Source: an uncultured Leptotrichia sp. (GTDB taxonomy: Bacteria; Fusobacteriota; Fusobacteriia; Fusobacteriales; Leptotrichiaceae). From it: 64,000 bases of DNA. The stretch is from assembly GCA_937925095.1 (NCBI GenBank), contig CALEXX010000024.1, positions 27,643 through 91,642 of the forward strand, read 5' to 3'. The position numbers and the translations under genes are program-made. Positions 7,834 to 17,083 of this stretch are shown here, piece by piece. The notes beneath the pieces are model-generated. The model ran no database searches. It saw only the letters and a program-made list of their open reading frames with translations, and had not been told where the DNA came from. How positions within the stretch are numbered: position 1 is the stretch's first letter; each line of letters opens with the position of its first letter.

Positions 7834-9834
7834 TTAATTCAATATTATTCTTACTTCTGAATTTTTATCAAGTTTTGTTCCTGGCTCCGGATACTGTTCT
7901 ACAACACTTCCGTTTCCTGTTATCTTATATTTTGGAAATTTAATCTGAGGGTATATTGAAATTATTTCCCTTAAACTTAATCCTTTCAAGTCAGGCATTT
8001 TATTATTATTAAACTCATTCAGCAATTTTTTCAGATCCTTCATTGGTTTCTGTTCAACTGCTTTTTCCTTTCTGCTTTCTTCAATATTACCTTCCGGACT
8101 TATTCCCATGTATTTTATCAGTTTTTCTAAAACATTTCTTACAGATGGCAATGCCACTTCCCTTCCATAATGTTTTTCACCTTTTCTAGGTTCATTTATG
8201 GAAATCAGGACAATATATTTTGGATTATCTACAGGAAAAAATGCAATAAATGAACTGAAGTATTTTCTATTATCATACCCTTTTACCCCTGGTTTCTGTG
8301 CAGTTCCTGTTTTTCCACCAATTCTGTATCCTTTAATCTGGGCTCCTTTTCCTGTTCCCTTTGTAACAACTGCTTCCATATATTTTCTGACACGTCGTGA
8401 AGTATCATCTTCAAATATTTTTCTTACTACAACCGGACTATTCTGTTTAACGATATTTCCCCTGTCATCTTCCAGCCTGTCAACAAGATAAGGTTTCATA
8501 AGCTTTCCATTATTTACTACTGCATTAATTGACGTTATCATCTGTATCTGTGTCATGGCAATTCCCTGACCAAAAGAAACATTTGACTTTCTTACAGCCG
8601 TTAAATCCTTTAATGACAGCAATTTTGGAGACATCTCAGAAAATGTATCTATTCCTGTCTTTCCTCCTACTCCTACTCTATCCAGATAATTATGGAAAAC
8701 TTTTGTGTCAATTCTTGAACCTATTACAACCATTCCTACATTTGATGATTCTGAAATTAATTCTTCTATTGTATATGTTTTCTTTATTGTAGGGTCATGT
8801 TCCTTTATTATTCTATCCTGTACTTTTATTTGTCCCCCTGAATATATTGTAGAATTAGGAGTTATAACTCCTGTGTCTAATCCCATAGCAACTGTTATAG
8901 GCTTAAAAATCGATCCCGGCTCAAACATATCTGTTATTGGTCTATTCTTTACTTCAGCATTATTACTTGCCTTCGGATAGGAAGACATTGCAAGTATTCT
9001 TCCTGTCTCCACTTCCATAATTATTCCCATTGCAGATACCGGATTATATGTTTGAAAAGCTCTTTTCAGTTCTTCATCCATTATATCCTGCAGGATGCTG
9101 TCTATTGTTAATATGATGTTATTTCCATTCTGAACTGAAACACTTTTTTTATTTTTTATTGCATCCACTGTTAAAAAGTTTCCAGGATTTTTCATCCCTT
9201 CTACTATTCCATCTGTTCCTGTAAGTTCTTCATCATAGAATTTTTCAATACCGTAAGCTCCTTTACCTTCACTGTCCAGAAAACCTATCATTTCCTGAAA
9301 AATTTCATTCTTTATATAGTTTCTGCTGAATGATGGTTTAAAAAATACTCCTGAACTGAGATATTTGGCAGCAGCCATTTCATCTTCTATGGCTTTTCTT
9401 TCATTATATCCAAGTTTGTAGTTTACTTTTAAATATTTTGATTTACTATTTTTCTTTAAAATAATATCCCTTTTCACCTTATCTGTATCCAAATTAGGAA
9501 GATTTTTCTTAAAAAGATCCATCAGCTTGTCAATGTTTTCATCCTTTACCAAGGTAGGATCTAAGGTTATCACATAGTCTTCTCCATCAAATGCAAGAAT
9601 TTCTCCGTCATTTGAAATTATTCTTCCTCTTTTAGCAGGTATAGTATAATTACTTCTATATTGTTCTTCCCCGGTCTTTTTATATTCTTCACCTTTTACA
9701 ATCTGAAGAAAGAATAATCTTAAGAAAACACCAAAAAACGCAAGTACTACTCCTGCTGATATTATTGCCACACGTACCTTAAAAGCACTTATTCTTATTT
9801 TTTTCCCTTTTTTTATCCCAGATTTCTTTTCCAT
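7834..9834 (-). CDS. ftsI: Class B penicillin-binding protein with C-terminal PASTA domain
   Basis: The 666-residue transpeptidase crosslinks peptidoglycan in the periplasm. One membrane anchor (about residues 21-45) is followed by the dimerisation domain (GRIISNDGEILA). The transpeptidase motifs are SIFK (308-311, catalytic Ser308), SSN (363-365) and KTGT (508-511). The last 60 residues (from MPDLKGLSLREI) form one PASTA repeat. Whether it serves the division septum (FtsI) or the sidewall cannot be decided from sequence. It is separate from the dcw cluster in this window, which lacks an ftsI, so the FtsI role is plausible. A strong AGGAG site precedes the start, and the gene follows gatB by 12 bases. 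Confidence 0.93.
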   Translation of the reverse strand: MEKKSGIKKGKKIRISAFKVRVAIISAGVVLAFFGVFLRLFFLQIVKGEEYKKTGEEQYRSNYTIPAKRGRIISNDGEILAFDGEDYVITLDPTLVKDENIDKLMDLFKKNLPNLDTDKVKRDIILKKNSKSKYLKVNYKLGYNERKAIEDEMAAAKYLSSGVFFKPSFSRNYIKNEIFQEMIGFLDSEGKGAYGIEKFYDEELTGTDGIVEGMKNPGNFLTVDAIKNKKSVSVQNGNNIILTIDSILQDIMDEELKRAFQTYNPVSAMGIIMEVETGRILAMSSYPKASNNAEVKNRPITDMFEPGSIFKPITVAMGLDTGVITPNSTIYSGGQIKVQDRIIKEHDPTIKKTYTIEELISESSNVGMVVIGSRIDTKVFHNYLDRVGVGGKTGIDTFSEMSPKLLSLKDLTAVRKSNVSFGQGIAMTQIQMITSINAVVNNGKLMKPYLVDRLEDDRGNIVKQNSPVVVRKIFEDDTSRRVRKYMEAVVTKGTGKGAQIKGYRIGGKTGTAQKPGVKGYDNRKYFSSFIAFFPVDNPKYIVLISINEPRKGEKHYGREVALPSVRNVLEKLIKYMGISPEGNIEESRKEKAVEQKPMKDLKKLLNEFNNNKMPDLKGLSLREIISIYPQIKFPKYKITGNGSVVEQYPEPGTKLDKNSEVRIILN

Positions 9835-9846
9835 ATTTCTCCTAAA

Positions 9847-11280
9847 TTACCCCAGTTTTTTTAAAATTAATTCATTTATCATTTGAGGATTGGCTTTTCC
9901 TTTGGAAAGTCTCATAGCCTGTCCCACTAAATATTTAAGGGCATTACTTTTACCAGCCTTGTAATCTTCCACAGACTGCTGATTTTCTTCCAGCACCTGT
10001 TCAACTATTTTCTCAATTTCACTGTTGTCAGTTATCTGAATCAGTCCTTTTTCCTTTACTATAATTTCAGGATCCTTATCTTCCAATAACAGCAGTTCAA
10101 AAACTTCCTTCGCTATTTTTGAGCTTATTACATTTGTTTTTATCAGAGTTATAAGTTTTGCAATATTTCCTGAAGAAACTGGGAATTTCTCAATTCCAAT
10201 ATTTTTTTCCTTCAGCACCCTTAAAACTTCTGTAAGCATCCAGTTTGCAGAAAGTTTAGGCTCTCCTGATTCCTTTACCATTGTTTCATAGTATTCAGCA
10301 AGTTCAGGTTCTCCTGCAAGAGTTGCAGCTTCTTTTTCATTCAGCTTATATTCCCCTACAAATCTTTTTGCTTTTTCATCTGCAAATTCAGGCATGTCCT
10401 TTCTAACTTTTTCAAGCCTGTCATCAGAAATAATAACTCTTGGCAGGTCAGGTTCAGGAAAGTATCTATAATCCATCGCTTCCTCTTTACTTCTCATAGG
10501 CCTTGTGACACCCTGCTCTTCATCCCATAGCCTTGTTTCCTGCACAACTCTTCCACCGTTTTCAATAACTTCTATCTGTCTGCTTGTTTCATACTCTATT
10601 GCCCTCACAACAGCCTTGAAGGAGTTCAGGTTCTTAGTTTCAGTTCTTGTCCCTAAAACTGTGTCCCCTTTCTTTCTTACTGATACATTGGCGTCACATC
10701 TCAGTGACCCTAGCTCCATGCTTACATCACTTACTTTTGTATATTTCAGTCTGTCCTTTAGTGTATTCAGATAGGCATACGCCTCCTCGGCATTCTTTAT
10801 TTCAGGCTTTGAAATTATCTCAATCAGAGGTACTGAAGCCCTGTTGTAGTTTAAAAGGCTTTCTGATGTTGTATGTATACTTTTTGCAGTATCTTCCTCT
10901 ATCTGGATTCTTTCTATCCCCACTTCAGATTCTTTCCCACTATTTGTCACAATATGCAGTTTACCATTTTCAGCATATGGCTTGAAATACTGTGTTATCT
11001 GATAGTTTTTTGGCGAATCAGGATAGAAGTAGTTTTTTCTGTCAAACTGGCTTTCCCCATTAATTTCACAATCCAGTGCAAGTGCCGCCTTTATGGCATA
11101 ATTAAGCACTTCTTCATTCAGCTTTGGCAATGCTCCAGGCTGTCCTGTACATATAGGACACGTGGAAACATTAGGCGCTTCATTATCATAATCGGCATTA
11201 CATGAACACCATACTTTTGTTTTTGTTTTTAACTGGCAATGTACTTCCAGTCCAATGACTGTTTCATATTCCATGCTCAT
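9847..11280 (-). CDS. gatB: Asp-tRNA(Asn)/Glu-tRNA(Gln) amidotransferase subunit B
   Basis: The 477-residue subunit binds misacylated tRNA and activates its side chain with ATP in the GatCAB complex. The signature YETVIGLEVHCQL opens the protein, followed by a zinc site (CSCNADY, then CPICTG) and SVPLIEIISKPE. The C-terminal YqeY-like tRNA-binding tail ends in LVGQAMRLSKGKANPQMINE. The start at 11280 fits an AAAGGA site; an internal ATG two codons later is also possible. It is the last gat gene and runs into the PBP gene. Confidence 0.98.
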   Translation of the reverse strand: MSMEYETVIGLEVHCQLKTKTKVWCSCNADYDNEAPNVSTCPICTGQPGALPKLNEEVLNYAIKAALALDCEINGESQFDRKNYFYPDSPKNYQITQYFKPYAENGKLHIVTNSGKESEVGIERIQIEEDTAKSIHTTSESLLNYNRASVPLIEIISKPEIKNAEEAYAYLNTLKDRLKYTKVSDVSMELGSLRCDANVSVRKKGDTVLGTRTETKNLNSFKAVVRAIEYETSRQIEVIENGGRVVQETRLWDEEQGVTRPMRSKEEAMDYRYFPEPDLPRVIISDDRLEKVRKDMPEFADEKAKRFVGEYKLNEKEAATLAGEPELAEYYETMVKESGEPKLSANWMLTEVLRVLKEKNIGIEKFPVSSGNIAKLITLIKTNVISSKIAKEVFELLLLEDKDPEIIVKEKGLIQITDNSEIEKIVEQVLEENQQSVEDYKAGKSNALKYLVGQAMRLSKGKANPQMINELILKKLG

Positions 11281-11310
11281 TTTCTATTTTTCCTTTCGTT
11301 AATTCATTAT

Positions 11311-11346
11311 TTTTTAGATATAATTTTCTTTTTAAAAATCTAAAAA
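11311..11346. repeat. AT-rich inverted repeat between gatA and gatB
   Basis: TTTTTAGAT and ATCTAAAAA give 9-bp arms around 18 bases. No T-run follows on the minus strand, so it does not look like an intrinsic terminator. It could be an mRNA hairpin setting the gatA/gatB ratio, or chance. Confidence 0.3.
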
Positions 11347-11400
11347 TGTCAAACACTATCTCTTTAATAAGTTTACAAAATCTTCTTCTGTTCTGGAATA

Positions 11401-12864
11401 TTACAGTTCAGGATATTCTATCTTTCCTCTTGCTTCCTCAAATTTATGGGAAACATTAAACAGTAAATCTTCCCTAAAATAATTTCCAATCAGCTGTATT
11501 CCTACAGGAAGTCCATTTACAAAACCTGCTGGAACTGAAATTGCAGGAACTCCTGCCATATTTATTGAAACAGTAAAAATATCTCCCAAATACATCTGAA
11601 CCGGATCAGTAACTTTTTCCCCTTTTTTAAAGGCTGTTGTAGGAGAAACAGGAGTCAATATAATATCAACTTCATTTAATGCCTTCTCAAAGTCCTCTTT
11701 TATAAGTCTTCTTACCTGTGATGCTTTTTTATAGTATGCATCATAGAATCCTGAACTTAACACATAGTTTCCTATCATTATTCTTCTCTTTACTTCAGGT
11801 CCAAATCCTTCACTTCTTGATTTCACATACATTTCTTCTATATTTTCATCACTTTTTCTTACTCCGTATCTTACACCATCATATCTTGAAAGGTTTGATG
11901 CCGCTTCTGCTGATGAAATTATATAATAAGTTGATATTGCATATTTTGTATAAGGCAATGACACTTCCTTTATTTCAGCTCCAAGTTCCTTTAGCTGAGC
12001 CACAGCTTTATCTACAACCTCTTTTATGTCCTTATCCAGATCTTCTGTAAAATATTCTTTAGGAAGTCCTATTTTTAAGCCTTTCAAATCATTATTCAGG
12101 CTTTTCAAATAGTCAGGCACTTCAACTTCTGCTGTTGTTGGATCTTTTTCATCATGTCCTGATATTATCTGCATAATTCTTGCCAAGTCTTCAGTTGACT
12201 TTGCCAATGCACCTATCTGGTCAAGGGAAGAACCGAACGCCATAAGTCCATATCTTGATACTCTTCCATACGTTGGCTTTATTCCTACTGTTCCTGTAAG
12301 ACTTGCTGGCTGTCTTATACTTCCACCTGTGTCAGTTCCCAGTGCTATTGGAACCATCTGTGCAGCTACTGCAGCAGCTGATCCTCCACTGCTTCCTCCC
12401 GGCACTCTATCCAATGCCCATGGATTTGAAGCAGGCTTTATTGATGAATTTTCATTTGATGACCCCATTGCAAATTCATCCATGTTCGCTTTTCCTATTA
12501 TAGGAACTCCTGCCTTCTTAAGTTTTTCAACTACTGTCGCATCATATACCCCTTCATAATTTTTAAGAATCTGTGATGAAGCCGTAGTTAAATCACCTTT
12601 TGAAAGAATGTTATCCTTCAGTGCCACAGGAACTCCAAATAACAATGTATTATCATATTCTTTTCTATTATTTTCATTATTGTCATTATCGTATTTTTTA
12701 GCACTTTCCAGTGACTTTTCATTTAAAACACTTGAGAATGCTCCTACTTTATCTTCCAGCGAATCAATTCTCTGTAAAAATTCCTTCGTTACTTCTTCAG
12801 ATGTAACTTCCTTATTTTTTATCATTTCAGCTATTTCACTGGCTGTTTTTCTGTATAAGCTCAT
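11401..12864 (-). CDS. gatA: Amidotransferase subunit A (GatA)
   Basis: The 487-residue glutaminase of GatCAB releases ammonia for the amidation of Glu-tRNA(Gln) and Asp-tRNA(Asn). The amidase-signature triad is visible as the lysine in VPVALKDN and the serines in the GGSSGGSAAAVAA stretch, with the cis-serine at RVPGGSSGG and the nucleophile in TGGSIRQPA. It ends normally (EARGKIEYPEL). It is separated from gatC by the DUF4253 gene and from gatB by about 120 bases. A GAAAGGTGG site precedes the ATG. Confidence 0.98.
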   Translation of the reverse strand: MSLYRKTASEIAEMIKNKEVTSEEVTKEFLQRIDSLEDKVGAFSSVLNEKSLESAKKYDNDNNENNRKEYDNTLLFGVPVALKDNILSKGDLTTASSQILKNYEGVYDATVVEKLKKAGVPIIGKANMDEFAMGSSNENSSIKPASNPWALDRVPGGSSGGSAAAVAAQMVPIALGTDTGGSIRQPASLTGTVGIKPTYGRVSRYGLMAFGSSLDQIGALAKSTEDLARIMQIISGHDEKDPTTAEVEVPDYLKSLNNDLKGLKIGLPKEYFTEDLDKDIKEVVDKAVAQLKELGAEIKEVSLPYTKYAISTYYIISSAEAASNLSRYDGVRYGVRKSDENIEEMYVKSRSEGFGPEVKRRIMIGNYVLSSGFYDAYYKKASQVRRLIKEDFEKALNEVDIILTPVSPTTAFKKGEKVTDPVQMYLGDIFTVSINMAGVPAISVPAGFVNGLPVGIQLIGNYFREDLLFNVSHKFEEARGKIEYPEL

Positions 12865-12882
12865 TTTTCCACCTTTCTTTTC

Positions 12883-13644
12883 TTAATCCCACCAAAAATA
12901 CCAATTTCTTGATTTATACAATCCCTTTGAAAGTTCTTCCAGTTCATCATAAATTTGGAAAACTAAATCTTCACTGACTAAAAACTGCTCTACTGCCAAT
13001 TTTTCTGCCTCTTCCTGTGTTTCAGGAAATTTTTCCAAATAAAATTCTATTTCAGAGTCAGTTATTGCAGCAATTCTTGCATCATATTTTTCATACCAAT
13101 ATTTACTTATAGCTATAATTTCTTCAGGTAAAGGACATTCGTTAAATCCGCCGAATAAAAACCATCCTGGAATTTCGTAAACTTTATCTGCCGGAATCTT
13201 AAATAGTCCTACATTTTCCCTTACTTTTCCAGTTTCTCCATCAAATATTGAGTTTAAATAGAAAGTCTCATCTTCATTGAAATTTTTAAAATAATCTAGG
13301 TAGTCACTGTCGTCAGAAAATTCATATTCCTCATTTAGATACCCATTTTCTATATATTCCTGTCTTCTTTCTTTAAACCACTGGCCACAATCTATTTTTT
13401 TATAATTTTCTAAAATTTCATCCCTTGCTCTTTCATATTCCTCAAAATCAGGAAACTCTTCATTGAAATAATCTTTTACCTCAACAAAAACAGGAATAAA
13501 ACCTTGTTTTTTCCCTTCTTCCAACAACTCAAAGTACCTTTCTGCAACTTCTGTTATTTCGCTGTCTTCACTAATTTTTTCATAGTCACATTTTATTTTT
13601 TCTGCAAGTAAATCTATATTTTCCAATATTTTCCTCTCCTTCAA
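12883..13644 (-). CDS. DUF4253-domain protein inserted in the gat operon
   Basis: This is a 253-residue, strongly acidic soluble protein. The last 100 residues match what I know of DUF4253: GWFLFGGFNECPLPEEIIA, a YWYEKYDARIAAIT strand, ATQEEA-like PETQEEAEKLAVEQF, and a C-terminus ending in NWYFWWD. The N-terminal 140 residues are unassigned and rich in Glu, Asp and Tyr. The biochemical function of DUF4253 is not known to me. It is spaced 5 bases from gatC and 18 from gatA, so it must be cotranscribed with them. Whether it touches tRNA amidation or is a passenger is open. Confidence 0.75.
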   Translation of the reverse strand: MKERKILENIDLLAEKIKCDYEKISEDSEITEVAERYFELLEEGKKQGFIPVFVEVKDYFNEEFPDFEEYERARDEILENYKKIDCGQWFKERRQEYIENGYLNEEYEFSDDSDYLDYFKNFNEDETFYLNSIFDGETGKVRENVGLFKIPADKVYEIPGWFLFGGFNECPLPEEIIAISKYWYEKYDARIAAITDSEIEFYLEKFPETQEEAEKLAVEQFLVSEDLVFQIYDELEELSKGLYKSRNWYFWWD

Positions 13645-13649
13645 AGAAA

Positions 13650-13949
13650 CTAATTATCAGCATTTTCTCCAACAACTTTTGGTACAATTATAAATTCATC
13701 ATCACTATTTGGTGCATTTTTCAGAATATCCTTTTTAATTCCGCTATCCTTGACAACATCTTTTCTCAACACATCTTTTAAATCCAGCACATTAAACAAC
13801 GGTTCAACCTCACTCGTATCAACGCTGTTCAATTCTTCCATGTGGTCAAAAATTTTATTCAGATCTGTTCTAAATTTTTCAATCTCATTTTCTGAAAATT
13901 CCAGCTTTGATAATTTTGCTATTTTTAAAACATCTTCTTTGCTCAGCAT
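13650..13949 (-). CDS. gatC: Amidotransferase subunit C (GatC)
   Basis: The 99-residue belt protein wraps around GatA and GatB and stabilises them. It shows the family pattern from the N-terminus (LSKEDVLKIAKLSKLEFSE) through the linker NSVDTSEVEPLFNVLDLKD and LRKDVV to IIVPKVVG. It is first of the gat genes and lies 21 bases downstream of the HAD phosphatase gene, with an AAGGAGAAAAA site. Confidence 0.96.
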   Translation of the reverse strand: MLSKEDVLKIAKLSKLEFSENEIEKFRTDLNKIFDHMEELNSVDTSEVEPLFNVLDLKDVLRKDVVKDSGIKKDILKNAPNSDDEFIIVPKVVGENADN

Positions 13950-13970
13950 TTTTTCTCCTTCTTCATCAAT

Positions 13971-14618
13971 TTATTTCTGATTTTCTCTCCACTCCAATAT
14001 CTCATTAAAGTTATCAAATTCAAGAAAATCAATATTTTCTTCCAAACAGAACTTAACAGCTCTTGTTCCTTTTCTTACAAAAACAAAATCAGCTGTTTCC
14101 ATCGCCCTGTAATCAGACGGGCCATCTCCTACAAAAATTACTTTATATCCCTTTTTCTGATAGCTTTCCACAGCTTCCTTCTTATCCACTCCATAGTACA
14201 TTTCCTTATCCAGAAACGGATTTGTAATCTTTATTTTATTTCCATCAAAACTAATATCATTAGAAATAATGTCATCATCTGTCAAATTTATATTATACTT
14301 CAAAAGCGAGCCTTGTATATTAAGCCTCGTTCCTGCACTCACTATTTTAAATTCCGTACCACTTTCGACAAAATCCTTAAAACTCTCATCAATAGTAACA
14401 TTCTTATCAAGGGTTGCTATATATTCTTCCCTAGTTATATTTAATGACTCAAGTCCAAATATTACAAATTCCCTCATAGTTATATCGCCGTTTTTATACT
14501 TTTCCCTTATAATTTTTTTATACTCGGGATTATGAGTTTCGAGCAATGTATCTGTTGAATCTTTTCTACTTATGGTAACATCGAAATCTATTAAAAATAT
14601 ACTTTTATTTTCTGTCAT
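13971..14618 (-). CDS. HAD-superfamily phosphatase, MtnX/SerB-like
   Basis: The 215-residue protein has the HAD catalytic set: motif I DFDVT with Asp11 nucleophile and Asp13, motif II SAG (94-96), a lysine near 146, and motif IV GDGPSD (164-169). A helical cap lies between motifs I and II. The pattern resembles 2-hydroxy-3-keto-5-methylthiopentenyl-1-phosphate phosphatase (MtnX) and phosphoserine phosphatase. No methionine-salvage genes surround it, so the substrate stays open. Confidence 0.8.
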   Translation of the reverse strand: MTENKSIFLIDFDVTISRKDSTDTLLETHNPEYKKIIREKYKNGDITMREFVIFGLESLNITREEYIATLDKNVTIDESFKDFVESGTEFKIVSAGTRLNIQGSLLKYNINLTDDDIISNDISFDGNKIKITNPFLDKEMYYGVDKKEAVESYQKKGYKVIFVGDGPSDYRAMETADFVFVRKGTRAVKFCLEENIDFLEFDNFNEILEWRENQK

Positions 14619-14667
14619 TCATTTTCTCCAAAATTTATTTCCAACATTCCTGTCAGATTTAAAGTTC

Positions 14668-15354
14668 CTAAAGATTCTTTAAATACTTAATTTCATCTTC
14701 TGTCAGAGGTCTGTAATGCCCCACTTCCAAACTTCCAAGAGTCAGTTCCCCTACTTTTACTCTTTTCAGTGATTTAATATCATATCCCAATGTTTCCAGC
14801 ATTTTTCTTATCTGTCTGTTTCTTCCTTCAAAAATTGCTATTCTTATTTCTCTTTTGCTGATTGTTTTCACCTTTGCAGGTGCTGTTCTTCTTCCGTCTA
14901 TTACAACTCCATGCTTCAACGCTTCCAGATGCTCCTCTGTAATATCCTTGTCCAATTTTGCAATATAGCTTTTGTAAAGTTTTTTGCTCGGGTGCATCAC
15001 ATGATTGTAAATATCTCCATCATTGCTTATTATTATAAGCCCTTCTGTCATATAATCAAGCCTTCCGTATGTATACAGACGCTTTTTAGACTTTATGTAG
15101 TCTATTGCAAGTTTTCTTCCGAACTTATCCTCGCTTGAACAGATTACCCTCTTAGGCTTATTTAACATGTAATATTCATAATTTGTATTGATTTTTATCT
15201 TTTCCCCATCAACCCTTACAACATCTCCGGAAGAAACTTCCATTCCTATTACTGCTTCCTGTTTATTTACAGTAACTCTTCCTTCCTTAATCATTTCATC
15301 AGCTTTTCTTCTCGAACATACTCCAGCGTCAGCTATAAATTTATTCAATCTCAT
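14668..15354 (-). CDS. rluB: Pseudouridine synthase, RsuA/RluB family
   Basis: The 228-residue enzyme has an N-terminal S4 RNA-binding domain (MRLNKFIADAGVCSRRKADE). The catalytic domain carries the Asp motif GRLDYMTEGLIIISNDGD and the later GRNRQIRKML. It isomerises a uridine in ribosomal RNA; RluB (23S) is the usual partner of scpB in this gene order. Its start lies within the last codons of scpB (14-base overlap), which indicates coupling. Confidence 0.92.
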   Translation of the reverse strand: MRLNKFIADAGVCSRRKADEMIKEGRVTVNKQEAVIGMEVSSGDVVRVDGEKIKINTNYEYYMLNKPKRVICSSEDKFGRKLAIDYIKSKKRLYTYGRLDYMTEGLIIISNDGDIYNHVMHPSKKLYKSYIAKLDKDITEEHLEALKHGVVIDGRRTAPAKVKTISKREIRIAIFEGRNRQIRKMLETLGYDIKSLKRVKVGELTLGSLEVGHYRPLTEDEIKYLKNL

Positions 15355-15976
15355 TTTCTACCTCTATATTTTCTTTTTTATCTGTTTTTTCCTTAATTTC
15401 CTCTATTATACCCGGCTTTTCAGAATCCTTCCCTTCATTTTCCTTATAAAGCAGTTCTATTTTTTCATACTGGCTATATCCTGGAAGTTCTGATTTTTCA
15501 CTAATATTCAGATAACTGTAAAAATCTTCTGTAACTTCATAAAGATTAGGAGTTCCTATCGCCTTCTTTTTTCCTGAGATGTAAATAAGATTTTTTTCCA
15601 GTAAATTTGCTATGGTTTTTTCTACACTGACACCTTTTATCTGTTCAATTTCCCCTTTAGTAACAGGCCCTTTATAAGCAATAATTGCCAAGGTTTCCAT
15701 TGTAGGTTTAGTCAATTTTTTTATTTTAAGTTCGGGATTAAAAAATTTTTTTACATCTTCACCATATAAAGGATTGGAAACAAGAAACACTGCCCCATTT
15801 TCAATCCTTATATTTATACCGCTTTCTTTTCTTTTTTCCTTAAGCATTGATAATATTTCCTGCGTTTCATCCAACGATAAACCGTAAAATTTCGCCAGCT
15901 CCTCCACTGTTAATGGCTCTTTGGAAAGAAATATAAGCGTTTCCATTTTATTTTCAATATTTTCTATTTTTTCCAT
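15341..15976 (-). CDS. scpB: Segregation and condensation protein B
   Basis: The 211-residue protein consists of two winged-helix domains, beginning MEKIENIENKMETLIFLSKE. The central motif TKPTMETLAIIAYKGPVTKG and then IEQIKGVSVEKTIANLLE are typical of ScpB. With SMC and ScpA it forms the bacterial condensin that organises the chromosome. A charged tail of about 45 residues extends past the core. scpA is not in the window; it usually sits directly upstream, where mreB is found here. Confidence 0.95.
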   Translation of the reverse strand: MEKIENIENKMETLIFLSKEPLTVEELAKFYGLSLDETQEILSMLKEKRKESGINIRIENGAVFLVSNPLYGEDVKKFFNPELKIKKLTKPTMETLAIIAYKGPVTKGEIEQIKGVSVEKTIANLLEKNLIYISGKKKAIGTPNLYEVTEDFYSYLNISEKSELPGYSQYEKIELLYKENEGKDSEKPGIIEEIKEKTDKKENIEVENEIE

Positions 15977-16006
15977 AATATTTCCCTATTATTTCAAATA
16001 TATAAA

Positions 16007-17047
16007 TTAATATTCCATAGTAGGTGAAATTATTATATTTTTATATCTGTCGAAGTCATCAAGCACTATTGCTATTCCATTTACAACTGAGTGGATAGCA
16101 TCATCGCTTACAGTTACTTTCAGTTTTAATTCTTTTTCAATTTTTTCCTTCAATATTCTTATTCCGGCTCCTCCACCTGACAGATAAATACCTGTTTCAT
16201 ATATATCTGCAGCTACTTCAGGTTCTATTTCTTCCATTGTCAGTTTAATTTCATCTATTATAAGGTCAATATTTTTATCAATAGCTGAATCTATTTCCTG
16301 AGCCACTATTTTAATACTCTTAGGAAGTCCTACTCCTAATTCCCTACCTCTTATTTCAAATGTCGCATTTTTATCAGGCATGCTGATTGTATTTACTTTT
16401 AAATCTTCAGCAGTTTTTTCTCCGATTAGAAGATTATGTTTTTCCTTAACATATTCCATTATATCTTCATTCAGATGATCTCCGGCAATTTTAACTGATT
16501 TTGATACAGCCGCCCCTCCTGATACGATAAACGCTATTTCAGTAGTTCCTCCTCCTATATCAACAATTAAATGTCCTTTAGGCTGGAATAAATCTATTCC
16601 TGCTCCAATTGCAGCTGCAACAGGTTCTTCCATAAGATATACTTCTTTTGCTCCTGCATCTTTTACAACTTCTACCACTGCTCTTCTTTCAACCTGAGTT
16701 ACTCCACTTGGTACACATATTATAACTCTTGCACTTTGAACCTTATCTTTTCTTATTCTTTTTAAAAATTCTGTCAACATTTTTTCAGTAATTTCATAAT
16801 CTGAAATAACTCCATTTTTAAGAGGTCTTACTATTTCAGTATGTTTTGCTGTTCTTCCTATTATTTCTTTTGCTTTTTCTCCGATATATTCCACTTCTTC
16901 TGTTTTTATGTTTAACGCAACATAAGTAGGCTCATCAATCTGTATTCCTTCACCTTTTACATAAACTACTGTATTCGCCGTTCCCAGGTCAATTGCCACG
17001 TCCTTTGTCGGTTTTGTACTAATTTTGAACACATCAAAAAATTTCAT
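16007..17047 (-). CDS. mreB: Rod shape-determining actin homologue MreB
   Basis: The 346-residue protein has the actin-fold nucleotide motifs: phosphate-1 DLGTANTVVYVKG near residue 20, phosphate-2 DIGGGTTEIAF near 165, and the adenosine motif GIYLSGGGAGI near 290. Filaments under the inner membrane direct sidewall synthesis in rod-shaped cells. The N-terminus KFFDVFKIS is amphipathic as in membrane-binding MreBs. It follows ftsK by 36 bases and precedes scpB. No mreC or mreD is adjacent. Confidence 0.96.
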   Translation of the reverse strand: MKFFDVFKISTKPTKDVAIDLGTANTVVYVKGEGIQIDEPTYVALNIKTEEVEYIGEKAKEIIGRTAKHTEIVRPLKNGVISDYEITEKMLTEFLKRIRKDKVQSARVIICVPSGVTQVERRAVVEVVKDAGAKEVYLMEEPVAAAIGAGIDLFQPKGHLIVDIGGGTTEIAFIVSGGAAVSKSVKIAGDHLNEDIMEYVKEKHNLLIGEKTAEDLKVNTISMPDKNATFEIRGRELGVGLPKSIKIVAQEIDSAIDKNIDLIIDEIKLTMEEIEPEVAADIYETGIYLSGGGAGIRILKEKIEKELKLKVTVSDDAIHSVVNGIAIVLDDFDRYKNIIISPTMEY

Positions 17048-17083
17048 ATAAATATCTCCTTCATTTTTATTTCTTTTTTTATT

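Noticed and set aside
11311..11346. Inverted repeat considered as a terminator between gatA and gatB
   Set aside because: No T-run follows on the transcribed strand, and gatB must be expressed with gatA.
11349..11400. In-frame continuation of 14 sense codons after the gatA stop (possible readthrough)
   Set aside because: The normal GatA C-terminus ends at the stop and the extra residues match nothing known in GatA; likely chance.
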